A stretch of DNA of 42,601 nucleotides from JALZAI01 sp038212215 (GCA_038212215.1 JBBQUT010000037.1:1-42601); one strand, 5' to 3'; positions 9,905-18,982 are shown, numbered from the stretch's first letter. The notes: generated by a model not told the origin, from the sequence alone. Numbers and translations are program-made.

Positions 9905-10642
9905 ATGACCTACAAGCAGACGATCCTTGGGGAGCTACAAGAGTTAGCTGCGTTCGGCGTGCAATCGGCGCGCTTGACTCTTTTCATAGTTGATGCGAGC
10001 GGATTGGTCGGAACAAGGAGTGCGGAGGACTTCGCAAGTGATCTGAGCGAGGCATGCAACAGCAATGATTCTGTCGCATTATATTTTGCTGCTTCTTATC
10101 TAGCTAGCAATGCGGAAGCGGAGGCGGAATTATCAGCTGCATTTGAGATTTATTTGCGGTCAGCGGAAAATGGATTCCCTCCTGCGCAAAACATGGTATC
10201 TGCAGCATATCAATTTGGACGGGGCACTGCGGCAAATGCCATAAAAGCACTTGAGTGGGCGCAGCGAGCGGCCTCGGCTGGTTTTATTCCGGCTCAACTT
10301 AATCTCGCGACGCTCTATCGCCAAGGAGATTGCGCAACCAAGGATCTTTCTCAATCGTTCTACTGGTACATGGAAGCTGCCAAGCAAGGCAGCGCCGACG
10401 GCGCTCATGGCGTGGCTACTATGTATGAAGCGGGCGAAGGCGTGGATCGCGACGCGACATCGGCCTTGGCTTGGTATCGAAAGGCCGGCGAGAAAGGATC
10501 TTGGATGGCGCATGGCGCCCTCGCAAGTGTTTATCGCCTGGGCCGTTTGGGTCAGCCGATGAATCCTCATCTTGCACTCACATATGAGCAGTCGTCAGAA
10601 AGATTGAAAAGGATACACATCACGCGGTTTGGACCTGTCTAA
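9905..10642 (+). CDS. Sel1-like repeat protein, candidate immunity gene for B1
   Basis: 245 aa, no signal peptide or membrane segment, probably cytoplasmic. At least four Sel1-like (SLR) helical repeats are visible: about 78-110 (NGFPPAQNMVSAAYQFGRG), 114-142, 148-178 (AKQGSADGAHGVATMYEAG) and 184-215. The family builds solenoid scaffolds for protein binding. It starts 33 nt after B1 on the same strand and shares the lower G+C of the B1 tip, as expected for a tip-specific immunity partner acquired together with it. No strong Shine-Dalgarno precedes the ATG. The immunity role is inferred from position; a regulatory or assembly role is also possible. Confidence 0.8.
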   Translation: MTYKQTILGELQELAAFGVQSARLTLFIVDASGLVGTRSAEDFASDLSEACNSNDSVALYFAASYLASNAEAEAELSAAFEIYLRSAENGFPPAQNMVSAAYQFGRGTAANAIKALEWAQRAASAGFIPAQLNLATLYRQGDCATKDLSQSFYWYMEAAKQGSADGAHGVATMYEAGEGVDRDATSALAWYRKAGEKGSWMAHGALASVYRLGRLGQPMNPHLALTYEQSSERLKRIHITRFGPV

Positions 10643-10711
10643 GGGGGCGCTGATCCAATCGACTCGATGAGGCTCAGAGGACGGACCAAAACGCTCTGTG
10701 GAGGAAGTCTC

Positions 10712-11269
10712 ATGAGCCAGCTGTTGATGGACATCGAAGTGCCTGGTCAAAGTCGCGGTGACCTTCCAAGCCAGGTCCACTGTGAATCGTCGATGTTTTC
10801 TTCCGGTCGCATCCAACGGACGTGGAAATTTTGGAGTCCGTTATGCGCATCCCCCGCACGCGGATTCACCCTCTTGGAACTACTCGTTGTGATGGTGATC
10901 ATCGGCCTACTAGCGAGCTACGTCGCGCCACGTTACTTTGACCAGATCGGCAAGAGCGAAGTGAAGGCCACTCGCGCCCAGCTCGACGCCTTCGAAAAGG
11001 CGCTCGGTGCATACAGGCTCGACGTCGGCCACTACCCCAACACCGAGCAGGGACTGAAGGCGCTCGTAGAGCGTCCGCCGGACGAGCCGAAGTGGTCCGG
11101 TCCCTATCTGTCTAAGAACGTGCCTCCCGATCCCTGGGGCCGCTCCTATATCTTTCGTGTGCCCGGCGAAGGCAGCCACGAGTTCGAGCTCCAGTCGCTC
11201 GGCAAGGACGGCCAGCGCGGCGGCTCCGGGCTCGATGCCGACATCAGCGTCTGGGATACTGGCCGCTAG
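10712..11269 (+). CDS. gspG: T2SS major pseudopilin GspG, with apparent frameshift in the leader
   Basis: The mature part is canonical GspG: cleavage site G|FTLLELLVV with Glu5, NTEQGLKAL, DPWGRSY, and the C-terminal calcium-site region (LGKDGQRGG...DISVWD). It would polymerise as the main pseudopilus subunit. The start is problematic. The continuous frame needs an upstream ATG (10712, preceded by GGAGG, giving a leader of about 50 residues; alternatives 10667 and 10793). However, ATG 10843 has GGAG six bases upstream, and deleting one C from the run at 10851-10855 would give the textbook leader MRIPARG before FTLLE. The true start is therefore probably 10843, with a one-base sequencing error or indel. 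First gene of the secretion operon, 32 nt before gspF. Confidence 0.9.
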   Translation: MSQLLMDIEVPGQSRGDLPSQVHCESSMFSSGRIQRTWKFWSPLCASPARGFTLLELLVVMVIIGLLASYVAPRYFDQIGKSEVKATRAQLDAFEKALGAYRLDVGHYPNTEQGLKALVERPPDEPKWSGPYLSKNVPPDPWGRSYIFRVPGEGSHEFELQSLGKDGQRGGSGLDADISVWDTGR

Positions 11270-11301
11270 CTCGTTCCCCCGATTCCAGTAGTCCACTCCC
11301 G

Positions 11302-12501
11302 ATGCGCTTTGTCCTCCAGGTGGTGTTGGGCCGTGCCGCGCCGCAGACCGTGTCGTTCGAGGCCGCGAGTGAGCAAGAGGCGAGCGTGCAGGCCGCACGT
11401 CGAGGCTACTCGGTGCTGTCGGCGAGTGCATCGCACGCCCGGCTCGGCGAGGCCTTCGGCGGCACTGGCCCGCACCGCGGTCGGCTCGACACAGCGGTCT
11501 TCGTCGAGCAACTCCGTGACCTCCTGACCGCCGGCCTCAGCGTCATTGAGGCGCTCGAAACCTTGCGTCGCGGCCTCGGCGCCGATTCCGCCGCAACGGT
11601 CGTCCAGGGCCTCGAGCGACGGCTGCGCGAAGGCAAGGCGCTATCGGAAGCGTTGGCCGAGAGCGGCGCGTTCCCTGAGCTCTTGGTTGCGCTGGTACGC
11701 GCTTCGGAGCTCACTTCCGGTCTGCCCCAAACGCTCAGCCGCTTCCTGGAGCACGAGCGCCGTGTCGCCGAGGTGCGGCACCGGATCGTCTCGACCGCGA
11801 TCTATCCCTTGCTGCTCGTCGGCGTCGGTGGCCTGGTGTTGCTGTTCCTGCTGTTCTACGTGATGCCGCGCTTTGCCCGCGTCTTCGAAGGCATGAACGG
11901 CACGCTGCCGTGGTCGGCCCGGATGATGGTCGCCTGGGGCGAGTTCCTGCGCTCGAACGGTACCTGGTGGCTGGCTGGTGGCGCGCTGCTCGTGGCGGCG
12001 ACGATTGCCGTTCTGGCGACGCCGGCTTCGCGTGCCGCGGCGGCTCGCCGAGTTCTCGAATGGGGTCCGCTGCGGAGCCGGCTGCGCACGTATTTTCTGG
12101 CCCGCTGGTACCGCGCCACGGGCATGCTGGTCGAGGGCGGCATTCCCCTGGCGAGCGCGCTCGGACTTGCCAACGGCCTGTTGCCGATCGGCCTCCGGTC
12201 GGGGGGCGACGCCGTCGAGCAGGGCATTCACCAGGGACTATCACCGGCCCAGGCGCATGCCCGCGCCGGCATGGCCACACCGGTCTCGGAGCAGCTTCTA
12301 CTCGCCGGTGAGCGTACCGGCGATCTCGGCGCGGTGCTGTCTCGCATCGCTCACTTTCACGAGGCGGAGGTTTCGCGTTCGCTCGAGCGGACGATGCGCA
12401 CGCTGGAGCCGGTGGTCATGGTGCTGATCGGCGTCGGCGTCGGCATCGTCGTCGTGCTGATGTACCTGCCGATCTTCGAGTTGGCCTCGGCAATTCAGTG
12501 A
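11302..12501 (+). CDS. gspF: T2SS inner-membrane platform protein GspF
   Basis: 399 aa, the normal family size. A soluble N-terminal region (about 1-60) is followed by two T2SSF domains (about 65-190 and 265-390). Each starts with the typical FVEQLRDLLTAGLSVIEAL-like helix and is linked to hydrophobic membrane segments (LLLVGVGGLVLLFLLFYVMP; near the C-terminus VVMVLIGVGVGIVVVLMYLP). GspF is the polytopic core on which the GspE ATPase drives pseudopilus assembly. The stop codon overlaps the next gene (GTGA), so gspF and gspE are translationally coupled. Confidence 0.95.
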   Translation: MRFVLQVVLGRAAPQTVSFEAASEQEASVQAARRGYSVLSASASHARLGEAFGGTGPHRGRLDTAVFVEQLRDLLTAGLSVIEALETLRRGLGADSAATVVQGLERRLREGKALSEALAESGAFPELLVALVRASELTSGLPQTLSRFLEHERRVAEVRHRIVSTAIYPLLLVGVGGLVLLFLLFYVMPRFARVFEGMNGTLPWSARMMVAWGEFLRSNGTWWLAGGALLVAATIAVLATPASRAAAARRVLEWGPLRSRLRTYFLARWYRATGMLVEGGIPLASALGLANGLLPIGLRSGGDAVEQGIHQGLSPAQAHARAGMATPVSEQLLLAGERTGDLGAVLSRIAHFHEAEVSRSLERTMRTLEPVVMVLIGVGVGIVVVLMYLPIFELASAIQ

Positions 12502-14024
12502 CGACGATGGCGATGGCGCCTCCCGTGCAGGCATCGTCGACGGCCTCGGCTGCCGATTCGCTCGCACTGGGGCTCGGCATCACCGAGTTATCGCCCGCGG
12601 CATTGAGGGCCATGACGCCGCGCTTCGATGCGTTGCCGTTCGCCGTTGCGGCGCGGCGTCGATGCGCTTTGTTCGCCGAGGGCGAGGCGCTGGTTCTCGT
12701 CGTGACCGACCCTCGCGACACCGACCTCCTTGCCTGGGCCGCCACCCGCTACGGCCCGGTCGATCTGTGCGTGACCAGCCCGGAGTCGTTCGACGACTGG
12801 CTCGCCCACAGCGAGGTCGGCATGTCGGCGCTCGGCGCGGCCGACGGTGTCGGCGGCGATTCGATGGCCACGCCGCTGGTGCTGACGGGCGAATCGCTCA
12901 GCCTCCAGTCCATCGGCGCCGACGCCAGCCCGGCGATCCGCCTCGTCAACGCCACGCTCTACGACGCGCTGAAGACCGGCGCCTCCGACGTCCATCTGGA
13001 AAGCGACCCCGGCGGCATGAACGTCAAGTTCCGCATCGACGGCGTCCTCGCGCCGGTGCGCCGCGTCGAGTCGCCAGAGCTGGCCGTGCATTCGATCAGC
13101 CGCATCAAGGTGATGGCCCAGCTCGACATCGCCGAGCGCCGCGTGCCGCAAGACGGGCGCCTGCAGATCGTCTACCAGGGGCGCAGCATCGACGTGCGCG
13201 TCTCCATCATGCCGAGCATCCACGGCGAAGACGCGGTGCTGCGCATCCTCGATCGCCAGCATCTGGCGCAAAGCCTCGCCGGACTGACGCTGGCCAAGCT
13301 CGGCTTCGACCTGCCGATGCAGACGGCGCTGCGCGCCCTGTGCCGCAAGCCGCACGGCATGCTGCTCGTCACCGGCCCGACCGGCTCGGGCAAGACCACC
13401 ACCCTCTACGCAGCGATCGCCGAGACGCACGAGTCACGCGACAAGATCATCACGATCGAAGACCCGGTCGAGTACCAGCTTTCCGGCGTGCTGCAAATCC
13501 CGGTCAACGAGAAGAAGGGCCTGACCTTCGCACGGGGCCTGCGCTCCATACTGCGCCACGACCCCGACAAGATCCTTGTCGGGGAAATTCGCGATGCGGA
13601 AACGGCGCAGATCGCGGTCCAATCGGCACTCACCGGTCATTTGGTTTTCACGACCGTCCACGCGAACACGGTGTTCGACGTGGTCGGCCGCTTCGAGCAA
13701 TTCGGTATCGATTCCTACACTTTTGCTTCGGCGATCAACGGGGTGCTTGCACAGCGGCTGCTGCGCCGCGTTTGCCCCAAGTGTGCAGGCGCGTCTTCTG
13801 GATGCGCGGCGTGCCGAGGCACCGGCTATTCGGGACGTTTCGCCCTCGGCGAATTGCTGACGATGACGCCGGCTTTGAAGGCCATGATCGCGCGTCGTGC
13901 GCCGCAGGCCGAGATCCAGGCCGAGGCGGCGCTTTCGGGTTGGCGCGGCCTGCGGGACCAGGCGCTCGAAGCCGTCTCGGCCGGGATCACGACGATGGAA
14001 GAGGTGGAACGTGTGGCCGCTTGA
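12498..14024 (+). CDS. gspE: T2SS/T4P assembly ATPase GspE
   Basis: 508 aa hexameric cytoplasmic ATPase. Walker A GPTGSGKT is at 293-300, the Asp box EDPVEY at 321-326, Walker B ILVGEIRD at 359-366 and the His box HLVFTTVHAN at 381-390. A zinc-binding CPKC...CAAC tetracysteine (Cys426, 429, 436, 439) has a much shorter loop between the two pairs than classical GspE. The first ~130 residues are the variable N-terminal domain that would dock to a GspL/PilM-like partner. The GTG start overlaps the gspF stop; ATG 12507 is an alternative. The sequence fits an extension (GspE/PilB) type, and no PilT-like retraction ATPase is present in the window. Confidence 0.95.
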   Translation: MTTMAMAPPVQASSTASAADSLALGLGITELSPAALRAMTPRFDALPFAVAARRRCALFAEGEALVLVVTDPRDTDLLAWAATRYGPVDLCVTSPESFDDWLAHSEVGMSALGAADGVGGDSMATPLVLTGESLSLQSIGADASPAIRLVNATLYDALKTGASDVHLESDPGGMNVKFRIDGVLAPVRRVESPELAVHSISRIKVMAQLDIAERRVPQDGRLQIVYQGRSIDVRVSIMPSIHGEDAVLRILDRQHLAQSLAGLTLAKLGFDLPMQTALRALCRKPHGMLLVTGPTGSGKTTTLYAAIAETHESRDKIITIEDPVEYQLSGVLQIPVNEKKGLTFARGLRSILRHDPDKILVGEIRDAETAQIAVQSALTGHLVFTTVHANTVFDVVGRFEQFGIDSYTFASAINGVLAQRLLRRVCPKCAGASSGCAACRGTGYSGRFALGELLTMTPALKAMIARRAPQAEIQAEAALSGWRGLRDQALEAVSAGITTMEEVERVAA

Positions 14025-14847
14025 CCTCGGCCGCGGCGGCGATGTCGTCCGGATCGGTGCGCATGCGGTCGAGCTCTGGCGGGGCTCTTCCTCGGGCGTG
14101 GCCATGGTTGCGCGGGAGCTGTTGCCGCGCCGTGGCTCGATTTACGACGCTTCGGTACTCGCCGAGCCGCTCCATGCCCTGGCTGCGCGAATCGAGCGCA
14201 TGCGTGCCTCGGTCGTGCTCGAGTCCGCATTCGCTCCCGTGCTCCTCGCCGATACGGGGGGCCTGCTCACAAACAACCCACAGATCGAGGCGCTGCTGCG
14301 GCATCGATTCGGCCTGGCATACGGCGGCGAGGGCACGGACGTATCGACCTGGAAGTTGCGCACCGGCTATCGCTTCGGTGATCGGTATGCGCTCGGCTTT
14401 GCGTTGGCGCCTGCCGTCGAGAGCCTGCTTTCCGAGGTCGGGCAAAAGGCAAAGGTCGTCTTCACGGCATGGAGCCCCGCGCTGGCCTGGAGCCTGGATC
14501 GATTCAGTCCCTGGCGGCACTGGCCTGAGCGCAGCGGCTGGTGGCTTTGGCCGGAACAGGATCGCTCGCTGCTCGCGTTCTTCGATCGCGGTCGAGTCGA
14601 GATGCTGAATCCAGCGTTGCCTGCCGGCGATACCGTTCACGAAATCGAGCAATCGATCGCCGTCGAGCAGATCCGGGCGGGCGTCGATGTTGGAGACAGG
14701 CCGATCGGCGTGGCGCACTGGCATGCGGGCGATCGACCGAAGGGCGTCAGCGATCGGGTCACCTGGTTCCCGGTCGAATCGATGGAGGTGGACGCGGCTC
14801 GCGCTCCTGGCCGCAAGGCGCAAGACCTGCGTGCGGCAACGCCATGA
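14011..14847 (+). CDS. PilM/GspL-cytoplasmic-like protein
   Basis: 278 aa from a GTG at 14011 (GAGGTGG just upstream), overlapping gspE by 14 nt; the stop overlaps the next gene (ATGA). It has no signal peptide and no obvious transmembrane segment. Sequence recognition alone is weak. The N-terminus (LDLGRGGDVVRIG) is consistent with an actin-like PilM/GspL fold, and its position between the ATPase and PilN/O/P-like genes is where pilM or gspL normally lies. It would couple GspE to the inner-membrane assembly platform. An unrelated cytoplasmic adaptor is possible. Confidence 0.65.
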   Translation: MWPLDLGRGGDVVRIGAHAVELWRGSSSGVAMVARELLPRRGSIYDASVLAEPLHALAARIERMRASVVLESAFAPVLLADTGGLLTNNPQIEALLRHRFGLAYGGEGTDVSTWKLRTGYRFGDRYALGFALAPAVESLLSEVGQKAKVVFTAWSPALAWSLDRFSPWRHWPERSGWWLWPEQDRSLLAFFDRGRVEMLNPALPAGDTVHEIEQSIAVEQIRAGVDVGDRPIGVAHWHAGDRPKGVSDRVTWFPVESMEVDAARAPGRKAQDLRAATP

Positions 14848-15359
14848 CCGCCGCCGTCGACTTTCTGCGCCCGCCGGCGCCCCCGCGACTGGGCTGGATT
14901 CTCCTTGTGCTCGGCGCCGCGGCCCTCGTCGCCGCGCTGGCATTCGGCGATCACTACGCTTCCGCCCAAGCCGAGGCAGAACGCAACGCACAGGCTCAGG
15001 TCGACCTCGATCGGCAGCGCCTTCGGCTGGTTCGACCGGTCGCACCGACCGCTGCTGAAGTCCGTCTTCGCCAGGCGGACGCCGAATCCCACGCGCCTTG
15101 GTTGCGCACCTTGCGGGTCGTCGAAGCGACCACGCGCGACCCCGTGTTCCTGCGTTCGCTGGTCATCGAGCCGTCGACCGGTGTCGTCAAGCTCGAGGCC
15201 GAAGCGCCGACGTTTGCCGAAGCGCTCTCGTACGTCAAGGCGCTCGACGATGAAGGCTCGCTCCATCCCGCTCTGTTGACCTCGCACGAACAGGTCGTCG
15301 ACGCCACGGGCAAGAGTGCCATTCGCTTCAGTGTGGCCGCGCGATGGAACAGTCGCTGA
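14844..15359 (+). CDS. PilN/GspL-periplasmic-like platform protein
   Basis: 171 aa. The short cytoplasmic N-terminus, one membrane helix (about 21-41, GWILLVLGAAALVAALAF), a coiled-coil-prone Ala/Glu/Gln/Arg stretch (about 45-65) and a small alpha/beta periplasmic domain match the bitopic PilN or GspL C-terminal layout. The ATG overlaps the previous stop (ATGA), and the gene overlaps the following one by 16 nt. It would form the inner-membrane alignment complex with the next two products. The name rests on topology and gene order. Confidence 0.65.
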   Translation: MTAAVDFLRPPAPPRLGWILLVLGAAALVAALAFGDHYASAQAEAERNAQAQVDLDRQRLRLVRPVAPTAAEVRLRQADAESHAPWLRTLRVVEATTRDPVFLRSLVIEPSTGVVKLEAEAPTFAEALSYVKALDDEGSLHPALLTSHEQVVDATGKSAIRFSVAARWNSR

Positions 15360-15925
15360 AGCTCGTCGCTGTCGAGCGGCCACGCGCTCGCATCGCGTTC
15401 GCGCGGCTGCTGCAGCTGATCGGCTGGGCCGGTCTCGGCGGGTTGGCGCTTTTCGTGGTCGCCGCCTTCGTCGGGCAGGGCGCGTGGGTGAAGCGGGCGG
15501 ACCTGGCGCGATCGCTGGCTTCGGCACGCAGCGTGAAAGCGGCGCCGGCGGCGGCGATCGAGAAGGTGCCGGAGCAGACGCTCGTCAAGCTGCCCAAGCG
15601 CGAGGACATCCCGATGCTGCTGACGCGCATCGAGCGCGCGGCGACCGAAAGCGGATTGCCCTGGTCTGCGGCCGACTACCGCATCGTTCCGGCCTCCGAT
15701 CGACAACCGGCGGCACTCGAAGTGCGCTGCGCCTTCAGGGCACCCTATCCGAAGCTTCGTGCGATGCTGGCGCAGGTGATCGGGTCCTTGCCGGCAGTCA
15801 GCTTTCGCGAGATGAGCTTTGCCAGGCCAAACATCGACGCGCTCGATGTCGACGCCAAGTTCACGATCGCCGTGTTTCTCGCGGACGACGAATCGACGCC
15901 GGGCGGCGCAGCGGCCGAACGATGA
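15344..15925 (+). CDS. PilO/GspM-like platform protein
   Basis: 193 aa bitopic protein: cytoplasmic tail, a membrane helix at about 25-46 (LIGWAGLGGLALFVVAAFVG), then a periplasmic ferredoxin-like-sized domain with the LLTRIERAATESGL pattern typical of PilO/GspM-type proteins. It is positioned directly after a PilN-like gene, as in pilMNOP clusters, and overlaps the next gene by ATGA. It probably heterodimerises with the PilN-like product. Confidence 0.65.
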   Translation: MEQSLKLVAVERPRARIAFARLLQLIGWAGLGGLALFVVAAFVGQGAWVKRADLARSLASARSVKAAPAAAIEKVPEQTLVKLPKREDIPMLLTRIERAATESGLPWSAADYRIVPASDRQPAALEVRCAFRAPYPKLRAMLAQVIGSLPAVSFREMSFARPNIDALDVDAKFTIAVFLADDESTPGGAAAER

Positions 15926-16455
15926 AGACGAACCGGCTCGTGCTCCTGATGGCGATCATGCTGGCGCTCGCCTTCCTTCGCTTCGCATTCCCGCCCAAGG
16001 CAGCGGAATACGCAACCGTCGAGCCAGTGACCTCGCGATCGCAGATGCCTCGAACCGCCCCGGCAGCCGTCCCGGCGACGAAGGATGAACGGGCATCCGC
16101 AAGCGACGAAGACGTTCCGGGCAACGCCTTCTCGGTGCGCGTCGTCGCGCCGCCGCCACCACCACCGCCGCCCGTGGTCGCGCCCGTCGTGGCGGTTCCG
16201 GCAGCGCCGGTCATCAGCGCGCAGGATCTCGCCGCTCAGGCCCCGGTGCCGCTTCAGGTGATCGGCACTTACGACGACGGCGGTGCGCCAGCTGTCTTCG
16301 TCGCGACGGCTATGGGCACGCTGATCGCGCGGCCCGGCACAGTGCTGCTCGCGGAATACCGGGTCACGGCGATCACGCCGCAGCAGGTCTCGCTGACCCA
16401 GGTCTCGACGCAGCGAACGATTCAGCTCTCCATCCCCGGGCGAGTTGGGCGATGA
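15922..16455 (+). CDS. PilP/GspC-like secretin-connector protein
   Basis: 177 aa. One N-terminal membrane anchor (about 6-24, VLLMAIMLALAFLRFAF), a disordered linker with an eight-proline run (about 75-82), and a C-terminal beta-rich domain (about 105-175: VPLQVIGTYDDG..AVFVA....ARPGTVLLAEYRV) resembling the HR domain of GspC or the PilP beta-domain. Such proteins bind the N-domains of the secretin and bridge inner and outer membranes. Overlaps by ATGA on both sides support co-translation with the PilO-like and secretin genes. Confidence 0.75.
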   Translation: MKTNRLVLLMAIMLALAFLRFAFPPKAAEYATVEPVTSRSQMPRTAPAAVPATKDERASASDEDVPGNAFSVRVVAPPPPPPPPVVAPVVAVPAAPVISAQDLAAQAPVPLQVIGTYDDGGAPAVFVATAMGTLIARPGTVLLAEYRVTAITPQQVSLTQVSTQRTIQLSIPGRVGR

Positions 16456-18467
16456 ACCGATCCGCTTGTGGCACGGGGTTGCGCGGGAAGTCGAGCCTCC
16501 TGGCTGTCGTCCTGAGTTCGCTCGCGGTTTTGTCCGGCTGCGCCGCGTACCAGACGTTTCGCGAGGGCCAGACCAAGATCGCTGAGGGCGATACCGAAGC
16601 CGGCCTCGCCAAGCTCAAACAGGCTTCGACACAGGATCCGGGCAACCCGGACTTCCGGCGTGCCTACTACACGCAGCTTGAAAGCGCAGAGAACGTCTCG
16701 TTTCGCGACGCCGAATTCGCGCTCGACCTCGGCGCCTTCGACAACGCCCGCACCAGCTTTCAGAAAGTGCTGCGTCTCGACCCCGCCAACCGTCGCGCCA
16801 ATGACGGTCTGGCCCGAGTCGACGTCGCCGAGCGCCATTGGAATGCGCTTGATGCGGCTGCCACGCTGGCAAAGGAAGGCAACGTCGACGCGGCGATCTC
16901 GAAGACACAGCAGGTCCTCTCCGAGAACTCGAACAACCGCCGGGCCATCACCCAGTTGCGCCAGTTGATGCGCCAGCAAGCCGACGTGTCCGGCAAGGAG
17001 CTGGGCATCTATCCCAAGCTCAAGGCCGCCTATCGCGTTCCCGTCACGCTCAGCTTCACCAACGCCACGCTGCTGCAGGTGTTCGAGTCGCTGAAGCAGG
17101 CCTCGGGCCTCAACTACATGCTCGAGCGCGACGTCAAGACCGACCTCAGGGTGACGCTCTCGGTCACGAAGAAGCCTGTCGAAGACATCCTCCGTTTGAT
17201 CCTTGCGACCAACGGTCTCGAGAAGCGCGTGCTCGACGATGACACCCTGCTCATCTATCCGAACACGCCGGCCAAGGCGAGCGAATACCGCGAGATGGTC
17301 GTGCGCTCGTTCTACCTGAACAACGCCGACGCGACCAAGGTCGCCGCCGTGCTCAAGACGATCGGCAAGGCGAAGGATGTGGTCGTCGACGAGAAGCTGA
17401 ACATGATCATGGTGCGCGACTCGGCCGAGGTCATTCGCGTCGCCGAAAAATTGATCGCCTCGCAGGATCTGGCCGAGCCTGAGGTGATGCTCGAGCTGGA
17501 GGTGCTCGAGGTCAGCGTCAGCCGGCTGCTCGACCTGGGCATCCACTGGCCCGACTCGGTATCGGCCGGCGTGGTCGGGGCCAACGGCGTCGCGGGTCAG
17601 CTGACCCTCAACGAGCTGCGCAACCGGACGTCGAGCATGGTCCGTTTGCAGATCAACGATCCGGTGATTTCGGCACAACTGCGCAGCCAGAAGGGCGATG
17701 CCAACCTGCTCGCCAATCCGAGGGTTCGTGTCCGCAACAAGCAGTTGGCCAAGGTGCTGATCGGCGAGCGCGTACCTGTCATCACGACGACGGCGACGGC
17801 GAATGTCGGCACTTCGGAAACCGTCAGCTATCTCGACGTCGGCCTGAAGCTCGAGATCGAGCCGACGATCTCGCTCGACGACGAAGTCTCGATGAAGATC
17901 GCACTCGAGGTCTCGAACATCCTCGAGACGATCATCCGCTCGAGCGGCACGCAGGCGTACCGGCTCGGCACGCGCAACACATCGACGACGCTGCGCGTTC
18001 GCGACGGCGAGACCAACATCCTGGCCGGCTTGATCCAGCGCGACGAGCGGAGGGCGAACACCGGCATCCCCGGGCTGAACGAAATCCCGGTCGCCGGCAA
18101 GCTGTTCGGCGCTTCGAACGACAGCGATACCCGGACCGAGATCATCCTCCTGATCACACCGCACATCGTTCGCAATCTCGACGTGCCCGGTATCGGGTTG
18201 CAGGAGTTCATGTCGGGGACCGACGGCGCCTTGGGGGCCGGCCCGATACAGCTGGGCGCCTCGCCTGCAAGCCAGCTGCCAAGAACGCTGGTCAGTCCAC
18301 CGCCTCAGCCGCCGCAACTACTGGGCCCCAACGTTCCACTCATGAATCTGCCTCGGCCGCCGACGCTGCCCGGCGCCGCACCGCCGCCACCGACTCAGCC
18401 GGCGCCGCCGCCGATCCCGCCGGCTCTCACACCCCCGACCCTGATACCGACCAAACCGGGTTCGTGA
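16452..18467 (+). CDS. gspD: TPR-containing lipoprotein secretin (GspD/PilQ superfamily)
   Basis: 671 aa. A lipoprotein signal ends in the lipobox LSGC (Cys30). A tetratricopeptide-like region spans about 33-180, then N0 (about 195-275, VTLSFTNATLLQVFESL) and N1 (about 280-350) domains, and the secretin core (about 350-600) with VPVITTT, the SYLDVGLKLEIEP strand and the signature GIPGLNEIPVAGKLFG followed by TEIILLITPHIVR. The last ~60 residues are a proline-rich tail (PPPPTQPAPPPIPP). It forms the outer-membrane channel. The single N1-type repeat and the fused TPR region distinguish it from classical GspD with N1-N3; the TPR may act as a built-in pilotin (inference). Confidence 0.92.
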   Translation: MNRSACGTGLRGKSSLLAVVLSSLAVLSGCAAYQTFREGQTKIAEGDTEAGLAKLKQASTQDPGNPDFRRAYYTQLESAENVSFRDAEFALDLGAFDNARTSFQKVLRLDPANRRANDGLARVDVAERHWNALDAAATLAKEGNVDAAISKTQQVLSENSNNRRAITQLRQLMRQQADVSGKELGIYPKLKAAYRVPVTLSFTNATLLQVFESLKQASGLNYMLERDVKTDLRVTLSVTKKPVEDILRLILATNGLEKRVLDDDTLLIYPNTPAKASEYREMVVRSFYLNNADATKVAAVLKTIGKAKDVVVDEKLNMIMVRDSAEVIRVAEKLIASQDLAEPEVMLELEVLEVSVSRLLDLGIHWPDSVSAGVVGANGVAGQLTLNELRNRTSSMVRLQINDPVISAQLRSQKGDANLLANPRVRVRNKQLAKVLIGERVPVITTTATANVGTSETVSYLDVGLKLEIEPTISLDDEVSMKIALEVSNILETIIRSSGTQAYRLGTRNTSTTLRVRDGETNILAGLIQRDERRANTGIPGLNEIPVAGKLFGASNDSDTRTEIILLITPHIVRNLDVPGIGLQEFMSGTDGALGAGPIQLGASPASQLPRTLVSPPPQPPQLLGPNVPLMNLPRPPTLPGAAPPPPTQPAPPPIPPALTPPTLIPTKPGS

Positions 18468-18982
18468 TGCGACTCCTCGGCCTTGGACAACGACGGGCGA
18501 CGGCGTTCCGTGCTCCGGCAAGCGGATTCAGCCTGATCGAGCTGCTCGTCGTCGTCGCCATCATGGCGATCCTGGCCAGCATCGGCATGCCACTGGCGGA
18601 GCTGTCGCACCAGCGAGGAATGGAGGAAGACCTGCGGCGCTCGCTGCGCGAGATTCGCACCGCTCTCGATTCGTACAAGCGTCTGGTGGACGACGGCCGG
18701 ATCGAACGGGCGATAGATGGAACGGGGTACCCGCCCGATCTCTTGTCCCTCGTCGCCGGCGTCAAGGATGCCCGGTCGCCCACCGGGGCCAAGCTGTACT
18801 TCCTGCGCAAGCTGCCACGCGATCCGCTGGAAAGCGAACTGTCGATCCCCGCTCAGGACACGTGGGCGCTGCGCAGCTACTCGAGCCCGCCTGACGATCC
18901 CAAGCCGGGCAAGGACGTGTTCGATGTGCACTCCAAATCGACGACTACGGGCATCGACGGAACGCCTTACAGCTCATGGTAG
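18467..18982 (+). CDS. Type II secretion pseudopilin (GspG/GspH-like)
   Basis: 171 aa from ATG 18467, which shares one base with the secretin stop (TGATG); GTG 18464 is an alternative. The prepilin leader ends ASG|FSLIELLVVVAIMAILASIG with Glu5, followed by the amphipathic N1 helix and a globular domain containing KLPRDPLE. Processing needs a GspO/PilD peptidase that is not in the window. It is probably a minor pseudopilin of the tip or shaft. Confidence 0.88.
   Translation: MRLLGLGQRRATAFRAPASGFSLIELLVVVAIMAILASIGMPLAELSHQRGMEEDLRRSLREIRTALDSYKRLVDDGRIERAIDGTGYPPDLLSLVAGVKDARSPTGAKLYFLRKLPRDPLESELSIPAQDTWALRSYSSPPDDPKPGKDVFDVHSKSTTTGIDGTPYSSW

Noticed and set aside
12662..14608. 648-codon plus-strand frame overlapping gspE and the PilM-like gene
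   Set aside because: Arg/Pro-rich shadow of gspE, whose ATPase motifs are all intact in the other frame.
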